A stretch of DNA of 64,000 nucleotides from Acinetobacter calcoaceticus ANC 3811 (GTDB lineage: Bacteria; Pseudomonadota; Gammaproteobacteria; Pseudomonadales; Moraxellaceae): positions 2,169,555-2,233,554 of the forward strand of contig NZ_KB976986.1 in assembly GCF_000399665.1 (NCBI RefSeq), in the 5' to 3' direction. The notes under the pieces were generated by a model, which saw only the letters and a list, made by a program, of their open reading frames with translations, made no database searches and was not told where the DNA came from. Numbering within the stretch: position 1 is the first letter of the stretch; the number at the start of each line of letters is the position of its first letter. Positions 39,739-49,220 of this stretch are shown here, piece by piece. The position numbers and the translations under genes are program-made.

Positions 39739-42150
39739 TTAGTTAAAAGCACCATTTCTAGGCACAATACTAAAGCTACTATTTAAACGTCCACCAGTAA
39801 TCGCAAGCTCACCTAAACGTGCACCTGCACCAGTTGAAGGTGGGTAAAAATTAATATCTTTAACACGCAATGCGCCGTCGATACTCTTATCAGGATTAAA
39901 ATAAACCGCCGTATTTACGCCAACTTTACCTAAACCACTTGCACTGTCTTTACCAACAACTAAAGCAGTATTAAACGCAAGCTTTCCAGTAATATTATCA
40001 AAGCCAATTGCAGAACCATCGATCGGATCACTAATTTGAACCGTATTTCCAGTTGCTGTGGCAGGCATGGTGAAATCACCGAGTACAGTTAGAGCACTAC
40101 CATCTGCAATTGAACTGTTTGGCACGATCGATAAGTTAAGATCTCCACCTAAACGCAGTTTTAGACCAAATAAGACATCATTATTTCTGGCAAAGTTATC
40201 AATTGGTGAGGTACATGAACCGGTAGCTGGACAAGTTTTATATTTTGCCCCAGGTAAATAACCTGCTGCAATTTCAGTTGATAAAGCAAGTAGCATCTCT
40301 TTTAAACTAATATTAAGACTGCCATTTTCTAAACCAATGCTTCCATTGCCTTTGACGAACATATCAATGTTACGTAACCCCATATAATAATCAGTCGGGT
40401 TACCCGCATTATTCGCATTTGGAGAACCATCAATTAATAAAATTGAGGTCGTTTTAGTTCCAGTCGCATCACGTCCAGTAGTTCCAGCAGCAATACCAAA
40501 ACCTAAACGCGAAGTCGTTCCTGATGCAGCAACAACATTCTGAACAGGTTTACCATTGGCATCTTTTGTATAGTAATAAGCACTATTTGCTGGCGCGTCT
40601 AAACCATAAACAGCAGCATTAGCATTTAAGTTATAAAAAGGTAATGCCAAGCCCCACTGGTTGTTTGCACCATTGTCTGCAAACTGATTTGCAGGAGCGA
40701 CATTCGCACTTGTCGTAAAACGACCACGTCTTGAAAATGCTTGAAACTCTGCTCCACGCATAGCAAGAATTAAACTGAATGGATTAGTAACCGTATCACG
40801 GTGAATGTTATGTTGATAATCAGCAGCTGTTGTTAAAGTACCACTGCCTAAACGAATTGCATTTAAAGTCGCGTTGTTTGGCATTAATAAGGTTTTTGTA
40901 TCAGCAAGATTTAGATAAATATTTCCGCTGTCAAAATAACCACGCGTAGCTGAGTTAAGACCAGTTAAATTGCCAAACTCGAAACCGTAAGCATTCAGAC
41001 CCGCTCCACCAATTTCTAAAGTGGTCGCTTTGCCATCTGTGCCTAGCATTGAATCATTATCTTTGGTGAATTCACCTTTCATACGAAAGGCAATGCCAGA
41101 ATTACCTAAAATACTATTACTTGAACCTGTACCCGCAGCGGTATTTGCCGTACCTAATGTTGTTGAATCTGACGTACCGTCCATACCACGGAGTTGTAAA
41201 TAACTATTTACCATACGTCCGCTAGCACCTAAACGAATCAAACCTTTCGCATTTTGTGGGCTATTAGTTGCATCTAAAGCATAAGGGTTAGTTTTATCTA
41301 CATTCGAGCTGAGCATCACCTCAATATTCAGGCCTGAATTGGTTACTTTTCCGCTACTGTCAACATATGTACCCGCAGTTAAACCAGAAGCTGAATCTGC
41401 TACACGGTTAAAATCAACATAGCCATAGGTACTATTCGGAGTTTGCCCTACACCAGCAACATTAGTTCCAGTATTTGTCTGTAAAACTAAGCCACGAGTT
41501 GGGTCAATCAACATGGCCCCTTTACCAACAAAATTAAAGTTAAAATTTCTTAAAATTAACTGATTTAGCTGGCTGCGAGCATCCAATTGCCCTAGATAAA
41601 TATTGGCATTATTAATACCAAGCGTCATGCTTGACTGACTATTTGCATTAAATAGCCCATCTTGGGTTGTAAGTGCCAAATTTAAAGGAGAAGTCGTTTG
41701 AATAGCCAACTGCCCTAAAGTTGGCGAGCATGTAGCTGAACTATTACAAACTTTAAAACTATTTACGGTAATAAGTGATGGACTACTTTGCATAGAAAAG
41801 TCTAGTCCAGTTTTACCCGTAGTTGGGTTACTCCCTACATCTAAACGATAATTAGTGCTTAAAGGTTGGCTAGATGCATTACTTTTTTGGACTTTTACAC
41901 CACTTGCTTGAGCTCTTAATACCTGATCAGCACTTGTTGGCGTACCAGCATGGTCATCCCAGTAAGCATTATCAATATTAATTTCATTAAACGTAGTTTG
42001 AATAGAGATCCCATCTTGTCCATTGACGGCACTCAAATCAGCATCTGTTAAAGCTTCTAAAGCATAAATTTGACCACTCACTAACAACATGCTGGTTGCT
42101 AATGTATTTAAAATAAACTTTGAGCTGTGATTTTCTTTATTTTTTTTCAT
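39739..42150 (-). CDS. Exported GQxG-motif protein, gene 4 of the cluster
   Basis: The largest member, 803 residues from ATG 42150, chosen because AAAGGAAC lies 9 bases upstream; a frame from 42189 would add 13 residues and overlap gene 3. The signal peptide ends IYA and is followed by LEALTDADLSAVNGQDGISI. The body is rich in N, G, S and T with few charges, suggesting stacked beta-strands. Four mature cysteines form two C-x5-C pairs (CNSSATC, CPATGSC). It shares an RNFxFN segment with gene 3. No enzyme motif seen. Confidence 0.82.
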   Translation of the reverse strand: MKKNKENHSSKFILNTLATSMLLVSGQIYALEALTDADLSAVNGQDGISIQTTFNEINIDNAYWDDHAGTPTSADQVLRAQASGVKVQKSNASSQPLSTNYRLDVGSNPTTGKTGLDFSMQSSPSLITVNSFKVCNSSATCSPTLGQLAIQTTSPLNLALTTQDGLFNANSQSSMTLGINNANIYLGQLDARSQLNQLILRNFNFNFVGKGAMLIDPTRGLVLQTNTGTNVAGVGQTPNSTYGYVDFNRVADSASGLTAGTYVDSSGKVTNSGLNIEVMLSSNVDKTNPYALDATNSPQNAKGLIRLGASGRMVNSYLQLRGMDGTSDSTTLGTANTAAGTGSSNSILGNSGIAFRMKGEFTKDNDSMLGTDGKATTLEIGGAGLNAYGFEFGNLTGLNSATRGYFDSGNIYLNLADTKTLLMPNNATLNAIRLGSGTLTTAADYQHNIHRDTVTNPFSLILAMRGAEFQAFSRRGRFTTSANVAPANQFADNGANNQWGLALPFYNLNANAAVYGLDAPANSAYYYTKDANGKPVQNVVAASGTTSRLGFGIAAGTTGRDATGTKTTSILLIDGSPNANNAGNPTDYYMGLRNIDMFVKGNGSIGLENGSLNISLKEMLLALSTEIAAGYLPGAKYKTCPATGSCTSPIDNFARNNDVLFGLKLRLGGDLNLSIVPNSSIADGSALTVLGDFTMPATATGNTVQISDPIDGSAIGFDNITGKLAFNTALVVGKDSASGLGKVGVNTAVYFNPDKSIDGALRVKDINFYPPSTGAGARLGELAITGGRLNSSFSIVPRNGAFN

Positions 42151-42182
42151 CACTTCAGTTCCTTTGAAATCTACATTACCCC

Positions 42183-42908
42183 TTAACAACGAGGATGGCT
42201 ACCATCACAGCTAAAGACCATGACTTTTCCTTGAATAGCCAAATTCCCATTCATCATTAAACCCATGAACCCAGTTTCACGCCCATAGTCATAGGCTGAT
42301 GGAGTTGCTGTAGCAACTTGCTGTGCAGCACTATTAGCAGTCGCAGCATATGTCGGTTTTTTGAAATATGCATAATCATACATATTTGCGCTCGAGCCTT
42401 GCGTTGTTGTTGAGCTGGTAAAGTTATCTTGTTCAATCGATAAAGCATTGAAGCCAAAATTACGAAATAAAATAGGTTGAGCTGAGCTAAAACTAAGCTG
42501 AATAGCAGGCTTAATAATTTCAGTATTACTTTTATCCAGATACTTTAAATCAGCACCATCCAAGCCCATTTTTTGAATATTTAAAGTTCCTTGTACACCT
42601 TTAAACACAAGCCAAAGTTTATTACCACTATCGCTATTTTCTGCCCAACCACTTGGTTTAGTTGCATCTGCTTGTACGAAACGTTTGTTAATCGCCAAGC
42701 CTAAATGACAGAACTCTACGTTCTCACAGACACCACCACTCCCATTATCAAATATACCGTTACTCGTCTGGTTTAAATTGAGCATTAAAGATAAATCAGC
42801 ACCAGCCTGACCATTAATTGCCTGCAAAGCGTCATTATCTAAAGTTTGCAGCTCCGCATGAGTAACCGTTGCGCAAAGAGCGAGGATCAAAGTACTTAAT
42901 TTTTTCAT
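42183..42908 (-). CDS. Exported GQxG-motif protein, gene 3 of the cluster
   Basis: A 241-residue protein with an 18-residue signal peptide ending THA, then LQTLDNDALQAINGQAGADL. Four mature cysteines form CENVEFC and a terminal CDGSHPRC, in which the second Cys is the last residue. Gene 1 ends in the same style. It shares the ILFRNFGFN segment with gene 4. The ribosome site GGAGGA is strong. It lies 15 bp after gene 2 and 32 bp before gene 4, so the three are one unit. Confidence 0.82.
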   Translation of the reverse strand: MKKLSTLILALCATVTHAELQTLDNDALQAINGQAGADLSLMLNLNQTSNGIFDNGSGGVCENVEFCHLGLAINKRFVQADATKPSGWAENSDSGNKLWLVFKGVQGTLNIQKMGLDGADLKYLDKSNTEIIKPAIQLSFSSAQPILFRNFGFNALSIEQDNFTSSTTTQGSSANMYDYAYFKKPTYAATANSAAQQVATATPSAYDYGRETGFMGLMMNGNLAIQGKVMVFSCDGSHPRC

Positions 42909-42923
42909 ATTATTATCCTCCTC

Positions 42924-44966
42924 TTATAAACCTTTGGTTGTCAGTTTCAAATGTTGGATTAAAACACCGTCAATAACACCTGAACCCATGTTATTACTAA
43001 TGGCTGAGCTAATTTGTGCCCCAGATAATTTATAGGTGTTCAAATCTGCATTTGGTGTGGTGGTAGACCAACGTCCATTGTTATAAAGTGCATCTGGTAA
43101 AGGTGTGGCAGTTGGTACAACATACTGAGCGCCATTTCCGGCATCAGCTAAGGTATAACCTGTATTATTTACTGTCGGGTTGTAATAAGAGGTATTGTCA
43201 ATACTCGCCCAGTTAGCACCTTGAGAGTCAAATTTTAAACCTGTGCCTGCATTTCCAGTCCAGCCCGATGCTGTACGGTACTGCCAAGTATCATAACAAG
43301 TACTTAAGTTCAAAAATCCACAGCTATAACTGCCTGCACGACGTTCTTGATTTTGCAATTGGTAGAAGTTTTTAGTCTGCGTTATAGCCGCTACAGTGCC
43401 CGTAGGTAGTTTACCAAATGAAATACCGACCGCATCTTGTGTACTATTCCCTTTAAATGCTTCTAAAGTATTGTTCGAAGAATTATAAACAGTTGAACCA
43501 ATTGAAATACTGCTATGTGTTGCACTAGAGCCTTGGTAAGTTTTACCACCTAACGTGACACTGGTGCCACATTGGTAAATATTACAAGTAGAACCTAAAT
43601 AACTCGTATCGGCACCACTATAGTCTGTATAAATTTTCTTATAAATTTCAGGTTTATTCGGAATGCGTGCAAGTTCTAAACTAAAGTTTTTACCATCTGA
43701 GCTTAAAACTAGTGGTTGATATAAAGAACCCAAAACAAGGTTAATATTCGGGTTATAGAGGTATAAACCTTCATTTGCATCAAAAGTTGGAGCAAGCCCA
43801 CCATTAATTGCAGGTGTTACCAAATTACCTTGAGTAGTTCCAGATTCACGCGTGCTCAAACGTAATACGTTATTCATAGCGCTGTCTGTTGGGGCAGTCC
43901 ATGAACCAGTTGAAGTAACCGTCGTAGTTTGACTGCGAATCCGATATAACCAATCAGCGCTTGGAGAGTTATTACTTGGGGCACCCGTATATTGGGTACT
44001 ATAACGATTTACCCAAGGCCCTACCGAAGATGTTGGAGTATTTGAAGTAATTGTCGCTCTTAAATTAGATGCATCACCGCTATTTAAACGAATAACACCA
44101 GCGAAACCTAAAGTATCATTATAAAAAGGACTCATTCCACCAGCAGATGTTGCGCCCCCTAATGTTTGGAAAAGCTGTAAACGACTACCATTTAAGCTAA
44201 AGTTATTCCAAACTCCTTGTAAACGAAGACGGTTTGCACGGCTTGCATCCGTACTCGTACCAATTAAGCCATTTGAGTCGCCATAATTAAATTGGTCTGC
44301 TGCACCATTTATTTTATTTGGATTTCGGACAAAGATATCTGACCATAAACCTAATTTCAGCTTATAGGCATCTATACCTGCGGAATCCTTCGTTCCAACC
44401 TCATATAAAGGAGCTTCCAAAGCTAAATAGGTTACTTGGCAAGATGGATCACTCGCACCACTACAAGTAGCCGCACTGAAATTAGGTACTGAGTTTTCTG
44501 TCGCGACTTTAAAAATCCATGGGTTGACGGCAGTCCCCCAACTTGAAATTGCAGCAGCAGTGTCAGTAGAAGCGATACGGCTATTCGTATCATTATCAGA
44601 TTTGGAAAGCGCTAAACCATAAAGAAAAATATCTGCTTTACCAACAGCGCGATCACCGGAATCGACAGAGCCATTTTTATTGGTATCTGCTGCTGTCATA
44701 CTTAAAGGACCGACAGGTACATAATTGATATAACCCGTGTCTTTAGTACGATCTGTTAATATCTGACTTGAGGTTTCATTAGCACCTGCGCCACGAAATA
44801 CCATATAAGCATTCTGCGGCAAGATAGCAATACCTTCACCTGTAGTTGCACTTAAGCCCGCATCAGAAAGTTCTTCGAGTGCGAAACTAGCTTGGCTTAT
44901 ACAAAGCCCGATTAAACTTGCCAAAACGGTTTTTTGAAACCTTACCGTATAATTAAGTGTAGTCAT
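42924..44966 (-). CDS. Exported GQxG-motif protein, gene 2 of the cluster
   Basis: A 680-residue protein with a signal peptide of about 29 residues ending SFA, then LEELSDAGLSATTGEGIAIL. A single calcium-loop-like stretch, DTNKNGSVDSGD, lies near residue 93 and resembles an EF-hand or dockerin repeat. Six mature cysteines form three pairs (CSGASDPSC, CNIYQC, CGFLNLSTC). The tail resembles gene 5. It may correspond to the FilF protein I recall from A. baumannii vaccine work, which I cannot verify here. An AGGAAGG ribosome site precedes ATG. Confidence 0.82.
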   Translation of the reverse strand: MTTLNYTVRFQKTVLASLIGLCISQASFALEELSDAGLSATTGEGIAILPQNAYMVFRGAGANETSSQILTDRTKDTGYINYVPVGPLSMTAADTNKNGSVDSGDRAVGKADIFLYGLALSKSDNDTNSRIASTDTAAAISSWGTAVNPWIFKVATENSVPNFSAATCSGASDPSCQVTYLALEAPLYEVGTKDSAGIDAYKLKLGLWSDIFVRNPNKINGAADQFNYGDSNGLIGTSTDASRANRLRLQGVWNNFSLNGSRLQLFQTLGGATSAGGMSPFYNDTLGFAGVIRLNSGDASNLRATITSNTPTSSVGPWVNRYSTQYTGAPSNNSPSADWLYRIRSQTTTVTSTGSWTAPTDSAMNNVLRLSTRESGTTQGNLVTPAINGGLAPTFDANEGLYLYNPNINLVLGSLYQPLVLSSDGKNFSLELARIPNKPEIYKKIYTDYSGADTSYLGSTCNIYQCGTSVTLGGKTYQGSSATHSSISIGSTVYNSSNNTLEAFKGNSTQDAVGISFGKLPTGTVAAITQTKNFYQLQNQERRAGSYSCGFLNLSTCYDTWQYRTASGWTGNAGTGLKFDSQGANWASIDNTSYYNPTVNNTGYTLADAGNGAQYVVPTATPLPDALYNNGRWSTTTPNADLNTYKLSGAQISSAISNNMGSGVIDGVLIQHLKLTTKGL

Positions 44967-45032
44967 CTTGACCTTCCTGTTTTATACGATGCCGCGCACC
45001 ATATTTATTTTTCTTTAACAATCCTTGATGCC

Positions 45033-45055
45033 AGGTGAATCTATCCTTTTCACCT
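45033..45055 (-). promoter_or_regulatory. Hairpin in the gene 1-gene 2 interval
   Basis: AGGTGAA (45033-45039) and TTCACCT (45049-45055) form a perfect 7-bp inverted repeat in the 231-bp gap between the first two cluster genes. There is no T run. It could be an RNA processing or regulatory stem. Confidence 0.35.
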
Positions 45056-45104
45056 TAGGCAAAGAGGCAAATCCAAAAGATATTGCCAACCTTTCCACAT
45101 TTCT

Positions 45105-45132
45105 ATTATGCGGAATATTTGCACAAATGCAA
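45105..45132 (-). promoter_or_regulatory. Possible internal promoter before gene 2 of the cluster
   Basis: On the minus strand TTGCAT (45127-45132) and CATAAT (45105-45110) are 16 bp apart; the -10 matches 5/6 and the -35 only 3/6. A promoter here would explain the unusually large gap inside an otherwise tight cluster. Confidence 0.3.
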
Positions 45133-45197
45133 AAAAAAGCATGTAAAAAATTACTTTTCCGATGAATGTAAAACAACTTAAGTTGCCTTCTCGGAAT

Positions 45198-46673
45198 TTA
45201 ACAAAAAGTTAAACCTGAACCATGGCAGTTTGGCTTAAAGTTTTGATTCGTTAACTGCAAGTTGCTTAAATTTAATGTGAGCGGACTATTTTTCAAATCA
45301 ACTGTACCAATATTTACATCTAAATCCCCCAGCTTTAATAATCCTCCTAAATCAGAGGTTTGTGCTGGGTTAGCTTGTAAATAGGCAGAAACAGCCGTTG
45401 AAATTTGTGGAAAAAGAGGTGAAATATCAATCGCATCTTGCGGAATGATATTACCGACGTTAACTGGATTTGCAAAAGACATCCACCAACCTTTTTGAGC
45501 CACATCATCTGCTTTAGCGCCTGGCCATTGAAGCATTTGATTTTGTAGAGCAAGGTACATGGGTGAGTTAATTGGTAAATTATGAATAAGTCCCAATGAC
45601 TGAGTTAAATTTAAATTCGCTGTAATATTTGAAATTGTACCATTCATATATACATTAGAAAATTTAGAACCTTGGCCTGCAATGAGACATGCTAATACAC
45701 TACAGCTTGTTACTGTGGCTTCAACTTTACCACCCTGAGTATAAATACCTGTTGGTTCAGGATAAGCTGGGTCGTGTGGACCTGCCGCATTGTATTGCAC
45801 AACACCATCTACTGGGTACGAACTACTATGCCCAACATAAATATTAGGGACTTTTACTGGAGCAGATAAAACTTTAGAACTGACTCGATTACCATTGACC
45901 TGAATTGGGGCAATTTCAAAATAGTTATTTTGAATGCCTGGAATATTAAATCCACCATCTGAAGTAACAAAGCTTACCTCAGCGGCCCCTCCTAAACCCA
46001 AAGCCTGTAAACGACCTGTAACTGCATTTGTTCCATATAAATTGTCCCGTGTAGCAGAAGTTGTCGCGTAACCTTTAATTAAACCACTGCTATCAGATTG
46101 AACTTTCATATAACCAGAAATCGAGTTAATGCCATTTGGCCTAGATGTATTTTCAGTACCTGCTGTAAGCAAGCCGATAAATTTCTCAGCACTTAATCTT
46201 AGACCTGCGACTTCACGGGTTGATGCAGAATTAGGATTTTTAATTGCAAACTCTATGAACGGATTTGTTAAAACAGCAGAAGACGAAGCACGCTCTTCAC
46301 TAGACATCGCCAAAGGATTACCATTCGTATCGAACTTTTGACCACTTAGGCTTAGATTATCAATATCAATATCACAGCCACCCGCACCGTTAACACCACC
46401 ACAACCTAACTGTAATTTACGAATATTGGTATTAATTTCTAATTCAGCTTCCAAGCCTAATTTATAGAAGCCAATATTACTACTATTGTCGCGTAGTTTT
46501 TCTAAATTTGCAGAATCCGTAGGCGCAATATAAGACATACTCATCAATGCTTGACCACGAGTTGCGGATAGTTCCGAATCTGACATAGGGACTAATGTAG
46601 AGGCAGCATACGCTGAAGAAAAGCATAAGCTTCCAAGCGCTATCGCTACATGAAGAGACGTAAACTGTCGCAT
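45198..46673 (-). CDS. Exported GQxG-motif protein, gene 1 of the cluster
   Basis: A 491-residue protein with a signal peptide of about 24 residues ending AYA, then LVPMSDSELSATRGQALMSM. A CGGVNGAGGCDIDIDNLSLS segment near residue 95 and an NPFIEFAIKN...REVAGLRL stretch are followed by beta-rich sequence. Six mature cysteines form three pairs, the last being the C-terminal CHGSGLTFC. A GGAGG ribosome site precedes ATG. This looks like a DUF6160-type protein from memory. Function unknown. Confidence 0.82.
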   Translation of the reverse strand: MRQFTSLHVAIALGSLCFSSAYAASTLVPMSDSELSATRGQALMSMSYIAPTDSANLEKLRDNSSNIGFYKLGLEAELEINTNIRKLQLGCGGVNGAGGCDIDIDNLSLSGQKFDTNGNPLAMSSEERASSSAVLTNPFIEFAIKNPNSASTREVAGLRLSAEKFIGLLTAGTENTSRPNGINSISGYMKVQSDSSGLIKGYATTSATRDNLYGTNAVTGRLQALGLGGAAEVSFVTSDGGFNIPGIQNNYFEIAPIQVNGNRVSSKVLSAPVKVPNIYVGHSSSYPVDGVVQYNAAGPHDPAYPEPTGIYTQGGKVEATVTSCSVLACLIAGQGSKFSNVYMNGTISNITANLNLTQSLGLIHNLPINSPMYLALQNQMLQWPGAKADDVAQKGWWMSFANPVNVGNIIPQDAIDISPLFPQISTAVSAYLQANPAQTSDLGGLLKLGDLDVNIGTVDLKNSPLTLNLSNLQLTNQNFKPNCHGSGLTFC

Positions 46674-46920
46674 GACCGACCTCCGTATCCTTGGGGGCTT
46701 AATCCTGTTTAATTTCTTTTTATTTGGTCTGTCTGAGTTTAGTAGATAACTAAGTAACCACTACAAAAAGACAACCTCTATCCAATATATTTGCTTTTAA
46801 ATTCTGTGACGCAGAACAAAAAAACAAATCAATTATTGATCATATTATATTATTTCATACAAAAGGAAACTGTCATTTTTCACTATTCCGATAAACGCAC
46901 TTCATGTAAATTTTATTCAT
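46674..46920. other. Upstream region of the exported cluster
   Basis: No gene is visible between gene 1 and the dcd terminator. The DNA is AT-rich and must contain the promoter of the cluster. I cannot pick a convincing -35/-10 pair; TTGTCT followed by TTATCT-like sequence is possible but spaced too widely. Confidence 0.5.
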
Positions 46921-46945
46921 AAAAGTGGGCCACCTAAGCGACCCA
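46921..46945 (-). terminator. Terminator after dcd
   Basis: TGGGTCGC pairs with GTGGCCCA (two G-U) around TTAG on the minus strand, followed by CTTTTATG. It lies about 33 bp beyond the dcd stop and insulates the exported cluster. Confidence 0.65.
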
Positions 46946-46977
46946 TTATTTTAAAACTCTTCTTTATTTAAGAAAAA

Positions 46978-47547
46978 TTATGTTTTAGGAAGTGTAACGC
47001 CTGTTTGACCTTGGTATTTACCACCACGATCTTTATAAGATGTTTCACAGACTTCATCACTTTCAAAAAATAGCATTTGTGCTACACCTTCCCCTGCATA
47101 AATACGGGCAGGTAAATTAGTGGTGTTTGAAAATTCTAAAGTGACATGACCTTCCCATTCCGGTTCTAACGGAGTCACATTCACAATGATACCGCAGCGA
47201 GCATAGGTCGACTTACCTAGGCATACAGTCAACACATTACGAGGAATACGGAAATATTCAATTGTACGTGCTAAAGCAAATGAGTTTGGCGGAATAATAC
47301 AAACGTCAGACTCAATATCGATAAAACTTTTGTCATCAAAATTCTTTGGATCGACAATTACAGAATGTACGTTAGTAAAAACTTTAAATTCACGGGCACA
47401 GCGTACATCATAGCCATAGCTAGAGACCCCGTAGGAAATCAACTTTTCACCATTTTCATCAAAACGGACTTGATTCTCTGCATAAGGTTCAATCATGCCG
47501 TGTTTTTCGCTCATTTCGCGAATCCAACGATCAGACTTAATAGCCAT
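46978..47547 (-). CDS. dcd: dCTP deaminase
   Basis: Deaminates dCTP to dUTP for thymidylate synthesis. From ATG 47547 it has 189 residues and begins [12 protein letters not shown], the family start; a TTG five codons earlier is less likely. Motifs are [21 protein letters not shown] with the catalytic region, LEFSNTT and the C-terminal [12 protein letters not shown]. It is transcribed alone. Confidence 0.96.
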   Translation of the reverse strand: MAIKSDRWIREMSEKHGMIEPYAENQVRFDENGEKLISYGVSSYGYDVRCAREFKVFTNVHSVIVDPKNFDDKSFIDIESDVCIIPPNSFALARTIEYFRIPRNVLTVCLGKSTYARCGIIVNVTPLEPEWEGHVTLEFSNTTNLPARIYAGEGVAQMLFFESDEVCETSYKDRGGKYQGQTGVTLPKT

Positions 47548-47662
47548 GTATTTTCTATCCAAAAGGTAATTTCATTGATTGCGACGTACTTTAACGTAAA
47601 AAAGCAATTATGAAAACAAGGCTTGAGCTACTCTTCTCAATAAGAATAGCTCAGCAAGACTT

Positions 47663-48256
47663 TTAAAGGTTGAGTAAAGCAGAGTAGCTAATAGGAATTG
47701 AAAAGCTGACTAAAACGAGTGAAGCTGTTTTTTGCAAATTAGTCTGATTTAACCACGCAACTTTCTTAGAAGCTAAAAGTGATCCTAAGAAAATCCAGAA
47801 TAATGCAATTGGCGTAATAAGCGCTAAGTAAGCCATCATATGAATCAAATAAATATGAAAATTGCTCCATGCAGCCACAGGAAAAATTGCTGAAGCAAAG
47901 AGTAAGGCTTTAGGATTCAGTAAGGTTGCACAAAATAATTCACGAGTACGGATCGTAGGCTGATTTAATTCAACTTCTTGATTTGCCGTATGCCATAACT
48001 TAATGGCTAAGAAAATAATATAGCAAGCACTCAATAGCTTAAGAATAGGCGGCAGCAATGGCAATGTGGTAGACACTTTACCAATCAGCATTCCCCATGC
48101 AGAAATAGCGATTACATAACCCAAAACTTCTGCTGGAATAAGTTTTACCGATTTCCGTAGTCCTACTTGCACGCCTGAAGAAGCGAGCAAAGTGTTAGTT
48201 GGACCAGGTGTAAGTAAAATTGTGGCTACTAAGCCAATAAAAAGCCATGAAATCAT
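47663..48256 (-). CDS. LysE/RhtB family amino acid exporter
   Basis: A 197-residue protein with about six membrane helices and the family start TPGPTNTLLASSGVQVGLRK near residue 16, where the PGP loop is diagnostic, and LLNPKALLF near residue 110. Substrate unknown; relatives export basic or hydroxylated amino acids. A second member of the family is encoded at 55374-55997. It is divergent from the DUF2062 gene. Confidence 0.87.
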   Translation of the reverse strand: MISWLFIGLVATILLTPGPTNTLLASSGVQVGLRKSVKLIPAEVLGYVIAISAWGMLIGKVSTTLPLLPPILKLLSACYIIFLAIKLWHTANQEVELNQPTIRTRELFCATLLNPKALLFASAIFPVAAWSNFHIYLIHMMAYLALITPIALFWIFLGSLLASKKVAWLNQTNLQKTASLVLVSFSIPISYSALLNL

Positions 48257-48624
48257 TGAATGACCTCACAATATAGTCATCTCAGATTAATAGATATCCT
48301 GTCACATGGCAAAAAGTAATTGTAAGACAAAGTTTTTAAAATCGTTTTTTAATTTAAAATAAAACAATTAAAAACAAATGCTTATAAAATTACCACAAAA
48401 ATTGGTAAAGAAAACTTTACGGTCAGTTGTTATGTTTTTCAAATAATTTCGTACTTAAGTAACATAAGTATTTTTATTTTAAGTCTATTTTTCCATCAAA
48501 AGTCTTTATAATAAAAAATATATAGTGATGGTAAGTTTAAATTTTAAGCTTTTAATAAGTTTCAATTCATATATTGTTTCTGATTTTTTTATATAGAGCA
48601 CCGCGCTCTACTACCTTAATGATT
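48257..48624. other. AT-rich divergent intergenic region
   Basis: No gene is visible in about 370 bp between the divergent LysE and DUF2062 genes. A TATAAT-like string occurs near 48505 and a small GAGC/GCTC repeat near 48596-48608. Neither is strong enough to name as a site. Confidence 0.5.
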
Positions 48625-49188
48625 ATGGCAAAGCACTTTTTTCAATCTTGGCTTCCCTCACCCGAGAAAGTTTCAAATATGAAATTTCTAAGGATTTTTG
48701 GTAAAAAGACCTTGAATCCTGTGCTTTGGTACGTCAATCGAAAATCAATTACCCGAGCTGTTTTTGTCGGAACCTTTTTTGGTTTACTGCCTATTCCTTT
48801 TCACAGTGTATTTATTGTGATGGCGGTCTTACTATTCGAAGTCAATTTACCAATTAGCTTAATGCTGGCTTGGCTTAGTAATCCTCTTACTTTAGTTCCA
48901 ATTCTTTATATTGGTTTTTGGTTTGGTGCGCATATTTTTCATGTGCATATGATTAATAAAGAAATGCTGCTGGGTGTATTGCACCAAATTTCCCGCTGGA
49001 TTACTCATTTCGGGCACGGGCACATTGATTTTAGTCTTGCGAAAATTTTAATGACAGGCCTAGTTGTCGAAGCTTTCGTATTTGCCGTCATTTTATATCT
49101 ATCTACAGAAATTTTCTGGCGTTGGATGGTTATTAAAAACTGGAAAAGTAGACATCGTCATAAAAAGCAAGAAAATGAGGCTTTATAA
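48625..49188 (+). CDS. DUF2062 membrane protein
   Basis: A 187-residue protein from ATG 48625. ATG 48619 is also possible, and no strong ribosome site favours either. It begins AKHFFQSWLPSPE and has three or four membrane helices, with the DUF2062 segment RAVFVGTFFGLLPIPFHSV and the conserved LSNPLTLVP. The C-terminus is basic. Family function unknown. It has no obvious partner gene. Confidence 0.82.
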   Translation: MAKHFFQSWLPSPEKVSNMKFLRIFGKKTLNPVLWYVNRKSITRAVFVGTFFGLLPIPFHSVFIVMAVLLFEVNLPISLMLAWLSNPLTLVPILYIGFWFGAHIFHVHMINKEMLLGVLHQISRWITHFGHGHIDFSLAKILMTGLVVEAFVFAVILYLSTEIFWRWMVIKNWKSRHRHKKQENEAL

Positions 49189-49220
49189 AAACTCCAATCT
49201 TCTTGCTTAGTTTTAAATTA

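Noticed and set aside
38627..46673. Exported cluster as a chaperone-usher or type IV pilus operon
   Set aside because: No usher, PapD-like chaperone, prepilin peptidase site or ATPase is present; the pilus label rests only on names used for relatives.
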